NCBI GenBank assembly: GCA_903928495.1
Contig: CAIYQZ010000044.1
Location: forward strand, 1 to 64,000
Source: an uncultured bacterium
GTDB taxonomy: Bacteria > Pseudomonadota > Gammaproteobacteria > Burkholderiales > Burkholderiaceae_C
Direction of reading: 5' to 3'
DNA: 64,000 nt
Part shown: positions 24,947 through 32,800 of the stretch, one piece after another
Position numbering within the stretch: the stretch's first letter is position 1
How the letters are laid out: each line of letters begins with the position of its first letter
The notes under the pieces: generated by a model
Database searches by the model: none
What the model was told of the DNA's origin: nothing
The model's input: only the letters and a program-made list of their open reading frames with translations
Program-made: the position numbers and the translations under genes

Positions 24947-26478
24947 CTGAACCGTCGCCGCAACGCGCCTACCGCGCCGCCTGCCCGGGTTGCGGTGCGC
25001 CGGTGCTGTTTCGCAGCGCCCAGTCCACGCATGCGGTGTGCGGTTACTGCCAGAGCACCGTGGTGCGCCAGGGTGAGGTTCTGCAGCGCATCGGCAAAAT
25101 GGCCGAGCTGTTTGACGACCACTCTCCCCTGCAGCTCGGGGCCAGCGGCAAGATTGGCGGCATGGGCTTTGTGCTGGTGGGGCGCTTGCAATACAAGTCC
25201 GCCAGCGGCACCTGGACCGAGTGGGAAGTGGTGCAGGACGATGGGCAAACCGCTTTCCTGAGTGAAGACAACGGGGCCTACGTCTACGCACGCCCCCGTG
25301 CCGTGGCCCGCGCCCTGCCAGAAGCCAAACACCTGCGTTTGGGGGCCACGACAGCCATCGACGGCCGCACCTATGCCGTGACGGCCAACAGCAGCGTGCA
25401 GCTGCTGGCCGCGCAGGGCGAGCTGCCACACCTGCCACCGCTGGGCACGCCGTTCGACATGGTGGAGCTGCGCAGCCAGGGCGACGCCAGTGACGGTCAG
25501 GCACCCGGCGTGCTGACGCTCGACTACAGCCCGACCCTCAGCGGGCAACCCGTGGCCGTGAGCCTGGGCACCACCGTGCTGCTCGAAGACCTGCAGATGG
25601 TGGGCATCAAGGCCGAATCGGCCAAAGACGAAAAAGGTCGTCAGTTCAGTTGCCCGGCCTGCGGCGCCCCCGTGCAGGTGGACTTTGGCAGCACCAAACG
25701 CCTCACATGCGCCTCGTGCCACAGCCTGATCGACCTCACACAGGGTGTGGGCGCCGAGGCCGTGGCCGCCCGCCAGACCGAGCCAGTCGAACCCATCATC
25801 GCCCTCGGTACCCAGGCTCAGCTTCAAGGCAAACAGTGGCAGGTGGTGGGTTTTCAGCACCGCATGGGGCAAGAGCCCGGCGACGCCGATGAGCAGTTTG
25901 GCTGGAGCGAATACCTCCTGTTCAACGCCCAGCGGGGTTTTCAGTTTCTGGTGGATGCGGAGGACGGGTGGAGCCTGGTCAAACCCACCACCGGCGCGCC
26001 CTCATTGGCCAAAGGGGGGCAGAGCGCCATCTACTTGGGCACCACCTACAAACTGCAATACGCCTACCGCGCCGAAACCACCTACGTGGCGGGCGAGTTT
26101 TATTGGCCCGTGGAGCGTGGTCACAAGAGCTTCAACCGCGACTTTACCTCGGGCAACAACTTGCTGAGCCAGGAGGAAGCGGCCAACGAAATCAGTTGGT
26201 CGGCGGGCCACAAACTCCGTGCCGAACTGGTGGCCAGTGCCTTTGGCATGAAAGACCAGGCAGCGCTGCTGAAACGCAGCGACGCCCAACCCACTTCCGA
26301 GCTGAGCTTCAAGGGCAAGGCCATCCTGGTTGTCGCGATCATTCTGTTGATACTGGTGTTCAACTGGCTCGAACACCGTCAGGACTGCGACCCCAACGTG
26401 CAAAATTGCGCCACATCCAGTGGCCGCAGCTCGGGCGGCTCGTGGGGCGGCTACAGCAGTGGTGGCTCTCACAAATAG
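24943..26478 (+). CDS. DUF4178 domain protein with two zinc ribbons and one membrane helix
   Basis: A protein of 511 residues. An N-terminal zinc ribbon (C14, C17, C33, C36) is followed by a first DUF4178-like beta domain (about 57-200). A second CPACG...CASC ribbon starts at 237, then a second DUF4178 copy to about 430. A membrane helix (about 458-476, AILVVAIILLILVFNWL) and a Ser/Gly tail close the protein. Function is unknown, but DUF4178 genes recur next to DUF350 and polyamine-synthase-like genes, as here. Its ATG lies at the end of a dispersed repeat, so it has no conventional Shine-Dalgarno. Confidence 0.85.
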   Translation: MAEPSPQRAYRAACPGCGAPVLFRSAQSTHAVCGYCQSTVVRQGEVLQRIGKMAELFDDHSPLQLGASGKIGGMGFVLVGRLQYKSASGTWTEWEVVQDDGQTAFLSEDNGAYVYARPRAVARALPEAKHLRLGATTAIDGRTYAVTANSSVQLLAAQGELPHLPPLGTPFDMVELRSQGDASDGQAPGVLTLDYSPTLSGQPVAVSLGTTVLLEDLQMVGIKAESAKDEKGRQFSCPACGAPVQVDFGSTKRLTCASCHSLIDLTQGVGAEAVAARQTEPVEPIIALGTQAQLQGKQWQVVGFQHRMGQEPGDADEQFGWSEYLLFNAQRGFQFLVDAEDGWSLVKPTTGAPSLAKGGQSAIYLGTTYKLQYAYRAETTYVAGEFYWPVERGHKSFNRDFTSGNNLLSQEEAANEISWSAGHKLRAELVASAFGMKDQAALLKRSDAQPTSELSFKGKAILVVAIILLILVFNWLEHRQDCDPNVQNCATSSGRSSGGSWGGYSSGGSHK

Positions 26479-26529
26479 CCCATGCAGACATCTCACCTGA
26501 CTCTCCCTTAACCACCAACGGAGCCCCAT

Positions 26530-26751
26530 ATGGAACTCGAATGGTTCAGACCCGCAGCCTTCTTCGGTTCGGTCATCTATGCCCTGCTGGGCGTGGTCGT
26601 TTTCTGGGTGTCGTTCATCGTCATCGACAAACTCACGCCCTACAACCTGTGGGAAGAGCTGGTGGAAAAGCAGAACATGGCCTTGGGGATGGTGGTGGCC
26701 GCCATGAGTTTGGGCATTTCGCTCATTGTGGCGGCGGCCATTCACGGGTAA
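26530..26751 (+). CDS. DUF350 family small membrane protein
   Basis: A protein of 73 residues with two hydrophobic helices (FGSVIYALLGVVVFWVSFIV and ALGMVVAAMSLGISLIVAAA) joined by a polar loop with LTPYNLWEEL, the pattern of DUF350/YjfL proteins. In other bacteria DUF350 genes sit with glutathionylspermidine-synthase-like or aminopropyltransferase genes. It follows DUF4178 by 51 bases and precedes the YecA-like gene by 10, so one transcript is likely. Confidence 0.85.
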   Translation: MELEWFRPAAFFGSVIYALLGVVVFWVSFIVIDKLTPYNLWEELVEKQNMALGMVVAAMSLGISLIVAAAIHG

Positions 26752-26761
26752 GGTGTCGGCC

Positions 26762-27457
26762 ATGAACCCCTTTGTTGATTACATCGCCCACCACCCGGCC
26801 ATCCTGGCCGACCACGCCCCCTTGTCTGACGACGAACAGGACGAACTGTTCGAGGCCCTCAACGCGCCCGACCTGCCCGACGATTGCATGACCGCCGAGA
26901 TGGCCGACGGCTTTTTGACCGGTTGCGTTCTCAGCCCCCACACGGTTGACACCGCCGACTGGCTGGAAGAAGTGTTCGGTCAGGTCAGCATGCCCGACTG
27001 CGGTGGACCTGCGGCCAAAGATCGGCTGCTGGCCCTGGTGCTGCGCCGCTGGCGCGACATCCAGCATGCTTTCACGCCCGACGTGGCCGAGCGTGCCTTG
27101 AACCAGGGCACCGAGCCCATGTTCTCTCCGTTGATTGGTCACGTGGATCCTGACGAGGTGGTGCACCCCGTGCAGCTCGATGCAGAAGAACGCCGCGTGG
27201 GTGAGTGGCTGGGTCGCGACTGGGCGGTGGGCTTTTTCAGCGCCATCCAGCGCGACGAAACTTGGCAACACTTGCTTGAAGACGAAGAGCACTGGCCCAT
27301 GGTGGCCCCTGTGCTGGTGTTTTTTCAGGGCTACGAAGCCGGGCGCGATGGCTACAACCTCGACGACGACCCCGAGGCCATCACCCGCCTGGTGGGTTCT
27401 CTCTACCGCATCAGCGCCTACTGGCGCACCTTCAACCAGGCACTTGGCGCTCGCTGA
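26762..27457 (+). CDS. UPF0149 (YecA/YgfB-like) family protein
   Basis: A predicted cytosolic helical protein of 231 residues, strongly acidic. Family features are PLSDDEQDELFEAL at the N-terminus, MTAEMADGFLTGC, and a late GYEAGRDGYN. Biochemical function is unknown. No C-terminal SEC-C zinc motif is present. It starts 10 bases after the DUF350 gene. A hairpin terminator follows, so it is probably the last gene of that transcript. Confidence 0.8.
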   Translation: MNPFVDYIAHHPAILADHAPLSDDEQDELFEALNAPDLPDDCMTAEMADGFLTGCVLSPHTVDTADWLEEVFGQVSMPDCGGPAAKDRLLALVLRRWRDIQHAFTPDVAERALNQGTEPMFSPLIGHVDPDEVVHPVQLDAEERRVGEWLGRDWAVGFFSAIQRDETWQHLLEDEEHWPMVAPVLVFFQGYEAGRDGYNLDDDPEAITRLVGSLYRISAYWRTFNQALGAR

Positions 27458-27471
27458 CCGCCACGCCCCCC

Positions 27472-27504
27472 GGCCCGCGCCCTGCGTGCCGGCGCGGGCC
27501 TTTT
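27472..27504 (+). terminator. Intrinsic terminator after the YecA-like gene
   Basis: A 10-bp perfect GC stem, GGCCCGCGCC / GGCGCGGGCC, with a 9-base loop followed by TTTT. The T tract is short, so some readthrough into the aminopropyltransferase gene is possible. Confidence 0.65.
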
Positions 27505-27518
27505 GATCAAACGCCTGC

Positions 27519-29072
27519 GTGAGCAATCCCATCCCCCGCCAGCCACCCGCCGTGGAGGTGGCTTTGCTGGCCAGCGTGTTCGTCATCGCGGCCTGCGGCC
27601 TGCTGTACGAACTGGCAGCTGCCGCACTGGCCAGCTACGTGCTGGGCGACTCGGTGCTGCAGTTCTCCACCGTCATTGGCGCCTATTTGTTTGCCATGGG
27701 CGGGGGCTCGTACCTGTCGCGGTTTTTTGACCGGCAGTTGCCCGCTCACTTTTTGCGCATCGAGTTGCTGGTGGCGCTGGCCGGTGGCCTGTTGCCCGCC
27801 ATGCTGTTCTGGGTCCATGGCTACGCGCCAGACGCTTTTCGGTTTGCGCTGTACGCACTGGTGCTGCTCGTGGGCATGCTGGTGGGGCTGGAAATTCCCC
27901 TGGTCATGCGCATCCTCAAGCGCAACGTGGCGTTGAAAGACCTGGTGTCGCAGGTGCTCACGTTCGACTACCTGGGCGCATTGGCCGTGTCGGTGGCGTT
28001 TCCGTTGCTGCTGGTGCCCAAACTGGGGCTGGTGCGCACGGGCCTGCTGTTTGGGCTGATGAACGCCGCTGTGGCGCTGTGGGCACTGTGGCTGTTCCGG
28101 CACGAGTTGCGCCATTTCAAGAGCCATGCCGTGGCCAGCCTGAGCACGCTGGCGGTGTTGGGTGCGGCCTTTGCCGGGGCCGACGCCATCACCACCCTGG
28201 CCGAAGACAAGTTCTACGCCGACAAGGTGGTGTATGCCACCACCTCGCCCTACCAGCGCATCGTCGTCACGAACAACCCTGGCGAGGGGCGCACCGGCCA
28301 CCGCCTGTTTTTGAACGGCAACCTTCAGTTTGCCGAGCGCGACGAATACCGCTACCACGAGGCCTTGGTGCACCCCGCCATGCTGGCCCACGGCGCACCA
28401 CAGCGCGTGGCCGTGCTGGGCGGTGGCGACGGCATGGCCGTGCGCGAAGTCCTGAAACATCCCAGCGTGGCAGAAGTGACCCTTGTGGAGCTGGACCCGG
28501 CCATGACCGAGCTGTTCACCCGCACCCCCGCGCTGGCCGCCCTCAACGGCCGCGCGCTGATGGACAGCCGGGTGCGTGTGGTCAACGCCGATGCCTTCAC
28601 TTGGCTCAAGCTCAGCACCGAGGTGTTTGACGTGATCGTGGTCGACTTTCCCGACCCCACCAACTTTGCCGTGGGCAAGCTCTACACCCAGAGCTTTTAC
28701 AGCCTGTTGGACCAACGCTTGAGCGCCAGCGGCTACGCCGTGGTGCAAACCACCTCGCCCCTGGTGGCGCGCCAGAGTTACTGGACGGTGGTGAACACCA
28801 TGGAATCGGTGGGCCTGCGCACCGCGCCGTACCACGCCCATGTGCCCAGCTTTGGCGAGTGGGGCTTCGTTATTGCCAGCCGCAGGCCCTGGCGCCTGCC
28901 AACCGCCGATGCTGCATGGCCCCAGAACCTGCGGTTTCTGAACCCGCAAACCCTGCCCTTGTTGTTCGACTTTCCGCAAGACATGGCCCGCGTGCCCACC
29001 GAGGTCAACCGCCTGAGCAACCAGGTGCTGGTGCACACCTATGAAACCGAGTGGGGCCGGGTGGCGCACTGA
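27519..29072 (+). CDS. Membrane-fused polyamine aminopropyltransferase (spermidine-synthase-like)
   Basis: A protein of 517 residues. The N-terminal ~200 residues are about six to seven membrane helices (AACGLLYELAAAALASYV onward). The C-terminal half is a SAM-methyltransferase-fold aminopropyltransferase domain with LGGGDGMAVREVLKH, the acidic TLVELDPAM, and DVIVVDFPDPTN. Family members transfer an aminopropyl group from decarboxylated SAM to an amine. Whether a polyamine is the real acceptor is not evident. GTG 27519 is the only good start. Context: downstream of DUF350/DUF4178/SPFH and 20 bases before an FAD lipoprotein gene. A speD-like gene, the source of decarboxylated SAM, is at 40763. 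Confidence 0.88.
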   Translation: MSNPIPRQPPAVEVALLASVFVIAACGLLYELAAAALASYVLGDSVLQFSTVIGAYLFAMGGGSYLSRFFDRQLPAHFLRIELLVALAGGLLPAMLFWVHGYAPDAFRFALYALVLLVGMLVGLEIPLVMRILKRNVALKDLVSQVLTFDYLGALAVSVAFPLLLVPKLGLVRTGLLFGLMNAAVALWALWLFRHELRHFKSHAVASLSTLAVLGAAFAGADAITTLAEDKFYADKVVYATTSPYQRIVVTNNPGEGRTGHRLFLNGNLQFAERDEYRYHEALVHPAMLAHGAPQRVAVLGGGDGMAVREVLKHPSVAEVTLVELDPAMTELFTRTPALAALNGRALMDSRVRVVNADAFTWLKLSTEVFDVIVVDFPDPTNFAVGKLYTQSFYSLLDQRLSASGYAVVQTTSPLVARQSYWTVVNTMESVGLRTAPYHAHVPSFGEWGFVIASRRPWRLPTADAAWPQNLRFLNPQTLPLLFDFPQDMARVPTEVNRLSNQVLVHTYETEWGRVAH

Positions 29073-29092
29073 CCGCTGTCCGTTTGCTGGTC

Positions 29093-30742
29093 ATGCCCAC
29101 CCATCGCCGCCACTTCCTGTTCAGTTCAGCCAGCGCCGCCCTGGCATTGGCGGGTTGCCGCCCAGGCGCAGAGCCGCAAGCGGCCCAAGGCGGTTTTGTG
29201 GGTCAGAGTTGGGAGCGCGGCCACGCCCTGCGTGACGCCACTGTGGGCCCAGCCATCAAATCGGGCACTGCGCCTCAGCCCACCGTCACCCGACGTGTGC
29301 ACACGCTCATTGCCGGTGGCGGCGTGGCCGGGCTGGCGGCAGCGCGGGCCCTGCGCCTGAAGGGCCAAGACGACTTTGCCCTGCTGGAGTTGGAGGACGT
29401 TGCCGGTGGCAATGCCCGCCCAGGCCAGTTGGGAGGTCTGCCCTGCCCGCTGGGCGCGCACTACCTGCCCGTGCCCGGCGACCATGCGCCGCATGTGCAG
29501 CACCTGCTGGAAGAACTGGGTCTGCGCCAGCGAGTGGCGGGTCGCTGGGTGTACGACGAGCGCCACCTGTGCCACAGCCCACAGGAGCGGCTGTATTTCC
29601 AGGGCCAGTGGCAGGCCGGCCTGTTGCCGGTGGACGGCGTGGGTGCCAGCACCCTGGCGCAGTACCGCCAGTTTGCGCAGGCCGTGCGGCAGGTGCAGCA
29701 AGGCTCAGCGTATGCCATTCCCATACCAAAATGGCCTCTACCGCAAGACCAGCTTGTATTGGATGCTATATCCATGGATGCGTGGTTGAAGTCCCAGGGC
29801 CTGACCGACCCGCACCTGCGCTGGTACCTGGACTACTGCTGCCGCGACGACTACGGCGCCGGCCTGGCCACCGTGTCGGCTTGGGCAGGGCTGCACTACT
29901 TTGCCGGGCGCCACGGTTTCACAGCGCCCGGCGACGATGCCGCTGAGGCCGAGCCCGTGCTCACCTGGCCCGAGGGCAATGGCTGGCTCACCGCCCGGCT
30001 TGCCGCGCCCCTGGGTGACCGCCTGAAAACCGGTCAGGTGGTGCAGCGCATAGAGCCCACTCGCGACGGCGTGGAGGTGCTGGCGCTGAACACCGCCACC
30101 GGCCAGTCTGAACGCTGGTTGGCCCGGCGCTGCGTGGTGGCGCTGCCCATCCTGGTAGCTGCTCGCGTGGTGGTGAACGCCCCTGCGCCGCTGCAGCAGG
30201 CCTTGCAAGATGCCGCACAAGCCGTGCGCTACGCTCCCTGGGTGGTGACCAACCTGTACCTGAAGCACGCCCTGACCGACCGGGGTGGCGCGGCACCCGC
30301 CTGGGACAACGTGGTGTACCAAGAGGGTGGTTCGGGTGGCACGGGTGGCGGCCTGGGCTATGTCAGCGCCACGCACCAAAACCTGCACCCGGTGCCGGGC
30401 GCCACTGTGCTCACCCACTACCGCGCGTTGGGCGACGATGCCGCCGCCCGCCAGCAGGTGCTCGCCCAGCCTTGGACACACTGGCGCGACCAGACCCTGG
30501 CCGACCTGCAAGCCGCCCACCCCGAACTGGCCAGCCGCGTGGCTGAGGTGGCGGTGGCCCGCTACGGCCACGCCATGGTCATCCCCATGCCCGGAATTAT
30601 GAACAAAATGGCGGCCTACCGCAATTCTGTATTCACTAGTTCACTATCAAAAACGTCTAACCTCTCGTTTGCCCACAGCGATTGGGTTGGTTACTCGGTG
30701 TTCGAAGAGGCATTCACCATGGGGCATCTGGCTGTTGTGTGA
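29093..30742 (+). CDS. Tat-exported FAD-dependent oxidoreductase lipoprotein (amine-oxidase-like)
   Basis: A protein of 549 residues. The N-terminus has a twin-arginine motif (RRHFLFSS) and, right after the hydrophobic stretch, a lipobox (LALAGC). It should thus be exported folded and lipid-anchored. The dinucleotide site is IAGGGVAGLAAARALR with a following acidic ELED and a GG(N) motif, as in flavin amine oxidases/desaturases. Substrate is unknown; placement behind an aminopropyltransferase suggests an amine. ATG 29093 restores the Tat signal. Two AT-rich in-frame patches (29716-29776, 30593-30653) match the dispersed repeat and use codons rare in neighbours. Confidence 0.85.
   Translation: MPTHRRHFLFSSASAALALAGCRPGAEPQAAQGGFVGQSWERGHALRDATVGPAIKSGTAPQPTVTRRVHTLIAGGGVAGLAAARALRLKGQDDFALLELEDVAGGNARPGQLGGLPCPLGAHYLPVPGDHAPHVQHLLEELGLRQRVAGRWVYDERHLCHSPQERLYFQGQWQAGLLPVDGVGASTLAQYRQFAQAVRQVQQGSAYAIPIPKWPLPQDQLVLDAISMDAWLKSQGLTDPHLRWYLDYCCRDDYGAGLATVSAWAGLHYFAGRHGFTAPGDDAAEAEPVLTWPEGNGWLTARLAAPLGDRLKTGQVVQRIEPTRDGVEVLALNTATGQSERWLARRCVVALPILVAARVVVNAPAPLQQALQDAAQAVRYAPWVVTNLYLKHALTDRGGAAPAWDNVVYQEGGSGGTGGGLGYVSATHQNLHPVPGATVLTHYRALGDDAAARQQVLAQPWTHWRDQTLADLQAAHPELASRVAEVAVARYGHAMVIPMPGIMNKMAAYRNSVFTSSLSKTSNLSFAHSDWVGYSVFEEAFTMGHLAVV
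29716..29776 (+). repeat. Dispersed ~65-bp repeat, in-frame copy in the FAD lipoprotein gene
   Basis: Contains AAAATGGCCTCTACCGCAAG, then CTTGTATTGGATGCTATATC. The order GCCTCTACCGC, T-rich middle, GCTATATC matches the family in direct orientation. It encodes IPIPKWPLPQDQLVLDAIS and is AT-rich against its surroundings. Confidence 0.6.
30593..30653 (+). repeat. Dispersed ~65-bp repeat, second in-frame copy in the FAD lipoprotein gene
   Basis: Contains GGCGGCCTACCGCAATTCTG, then TATTCACTAGTTCACTATCA and AAAA. Similarity to the family is weaker but the order and ends agree. Codons GTA, AGT, TCA, CTA cluster here and are uncommon elsewhere in the gene. The encoded loop comes just before the C-terminal FAD motif (GYSVFEEAF). 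Confidence 0.45.
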
Positions 30743-30801
30743 CGCAGCCGTGTCATGAACGGCGCGCACACTGGGTCAGTTGTGCTTTCCCCTGTTGTGC
30801 C

Positions 30802-32718
30802 ATGACATCCAAGCCCCGTTCCTCTGCGCCTGAAACCGCTGACCCCTTGACCCGCCCCGCGAGCGCAGACGCTGGCGCTGCGTGGGACCCTGACGTGTGC
30901 TGCAACCTGGCGGAGCAACTGTGGACGCTGCGGCGTCACATGCTGGCCCAGGAGGCCGCCGCCCACCAGGTGCTGGCGCAGGTAGCGCCCGACCACCAGG
31001 CCAGCGCCCGCAACCTGCTTCACTACCTTGCCTTGCGTCAGCAGGACCACCGCGATCTTCAGGAGCGGTTGGCCTGGATCGGTGTGTCGTCGTTGGGGCG
31101 GGCCGAGTCACATGTGCTGGCCAACCTGGACAAAGTGCTGGGCATCTTGCACCGCCTCGGCAACCAGCCGTGGATTGACCATTCGGCCGACGAGCCTGTT
31201 GGCATCGTCACCAGCCAGCGGTTGTTGCAGCAGCACACGCTGGCGCTGCTGGGGGCGGAGCCCGCGGAGCGGGTGGTGCGCGTCATGGTGACGTTGCCGT
31301 CCGAGGCGGCACACGATGCAGCGCTGGTGAAACGGCTGGTGGCAGCTGGCATGGACATTGCGCGCATCAACTGCGCCCACGATGCAGCGACCCAGTGGCA
31401 GGCCATGGCCGAGCATGTGCGCCAGGCATCGCGGCAGCTGGGCCGGCCGGTGCGTGTGCTGATGGATCTGGGCGGCCCCAAGTTGCGCACGGGCAACCTG
31501 TTGCCCGGCCCCGCCGTGCTCAAGCTACGGCCCCAGCGCGACGAATTCGGCAGGCCTGTGGTGCCCGCTGCGGTGGGCTTGCGTGCCGCCGGATCTGTTG
31601 CGCCGGTGCCGGGCGCGCAGGCGCATGCCGAAGTCAAAACCGACTGGCTGGCCGGTCTGGAGGTGGGCGACAAGCTGGAACTGGTGGATGCCCGCGATGC
31701 CCACCGCACCTTGCGCGTGGTGGCCGTGTCACCCGAAGGCGCACTGGCGCACACCGACCAAACGGTGTACCTGCTGCCGCACACCCGCCTGACCCGCCTG
31801 CGCCATGCGCGGCATGCGCCGGCCAACACTCGGCTCGGCGGACTGCCCGCACTGGACGGCAAGCTGGTGCTGCACCGGGGCGACCGGTTGCGGCTGGTAG
31901 CGCAAGACGAAGCCATGACCGACAGCCCATCGCCGTCGCTGGGCGGCTTGCCCCGTGTGCCCTGCACGTTGCCCGAGGTCTTTGCACAGGTGAACGAGGG
32001 TGAACGGATCTGGTTCGATGACGGCCGCATCGGTGGCGTCATTCGCCAGGCCAGTGCGCAGGGGCTGGTGGTGGAAATCTCCCAGGCCCGGGACGGGGGC
32101 GAAAAGCTGATGTCGGACAAAGGCATCAACCTGCCCGACAGCCAGCTCGACCTGCCCGCCCTCACCCTGAAAGACGTGGACGACCTGAGCGCCGTGGCCC
32201 GCCTGGCCGACATGGTGGGCCTGTCATTTGTGCAGCGCGAGCAGGATGTGGAAGAGCTGCGTGCCCGCCTGGCAGGCCTGGGTGCCGCACACGTGGGTGT
32301 GGTGCTGAAAATCGAAACCCGCCGCGCTTTCGAGAACCTGCCACGGCTGTTGCTGTCGGCGATGGCCAGCCCGGCGGCGGGCATCATGATTGCGCGGGGC
32401 GACCTGGCCGTGGAGTGTGGCTACGAGCGGCTGGCAGAAATTCAGGAAGAAATCCTGTGGGCGGCCGAGGCGGCTCACATGCCTGTGATCTGGGCCACCC
32501 AGGTGCTGGAAACGCTGGCCAAAACGGGCATTCCGTCGCGTGCAGAAATCACCGATGCCGCCATGGGTGAGCGGGCCGAATGCGTGATGCTGAACAAGGG
32601 CCCCCACATCCTTGACGCCATGCGCACACTGGACGACATCCTGCAGCGCATGCAGGCACACCAGATCAAAAAGCGGCCGCAACTCCGGGCGCTGGCTGCA
32701 TGGAGCCCCCTGGGCTGA
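30802..32718 (+). CDS. Pyruvate-kinase-like protein with long N-terminal extension and no C-terminal domain
   Basis: A protein of 638 residues. Residues about 1-150 are a helical extension not found in ordinary pyruvate kinases. Pyruvate kinase motifs follow: MVTLPSEAAHD, GMDIARINCAHD, MDLGGPKLRTG, DKGINLPDSQLDLPAL, LSFVQREQDVEEL, catalytic Lys in VLKIETRRA, Mg-binding IARGDLAVECG, and WATQVLETL with PSRAEITDAA. An enlarged B-domain region lies in the middle. The usual C-terminal regulatory domain is absent and MLSGETA is replaced by MLNKGPH. Catalysis on PEP/ADP is plausible; allostery would differ from the normal enzyme. Its relation to a standard Pyk elsewhere in the genome is unknown. Confidence 0.82.
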   Translation: MTSKPRSSAPETADPLTRPASADAGAAWDPDVCCNLAEQLWTLRRHMLAQEAAAHQVLAQVAPDHQASARNLLHYLALRQQDHRDLQERLAWIGVSSLGRAESHVLANLDKVLGILHRLGNQPWIDHSADEPVGIVTSQRLLQQHTLALLGAEPAERVVRVMVTLPSEAAHDAALVKRLVAAGMDIARINCAHDAATQWQAMAEHVRQASRQLGRPVRVLMDLGGPKLRTGNLLPGPAVLKLRPQRDEFGRPVVPAAVGLRAAGSVAPVPGAQAHAEVKTDWLAGLEVGDKLELVDARDAHRTLRVVAVSPEGALAHTDQTVYLLPHTRLTRLRHARHAPANTRLGGLPALDGKLVLHRGDRLRLVAQDEAMTDSPSPSLGGLPRVPCTLPEVFAQVNEGERIWFDDGRIGGVIRQASAQGLVVEISQARDGGEKLMSDKGINLPDSQLDLPALTLKDVDDLSAVARLADMVGLSFVQREQDVEELRARLAGLGAAHVGVVLKIETRRAFENLPRLLLSAMASPAAGIMIARGDLAVECGYERLAEIQEEILWAAEAAHMPVIWATQVLETLAKTGIPSRAEITDAAMGERAECVMLNKGPHILDAMRTLDDILQRMQAHQIKKRPQLRALAAWSPLG

Positions 32719-32777
32719 GGCCATTGCGCAACCAGTGGGCCCATGGGCCGTGCGCCGGGTATGCTGGGCACTCCAGT

Positions 32778-32800
32778 CACTGATTTTGTTGCTATATGAC
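32778..32800 (+). repeat. Possible dispersed-repeat 3' remnant at the antiporter start codon
   Basis: TTTTGTTGCTATATGACC resembles the right end of the reference copy (GTTTGTAGCTATATCAAAATGG). The antiporter ATG (32796) is inside the match. Short, so low certainty. Confidence 0.3.
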
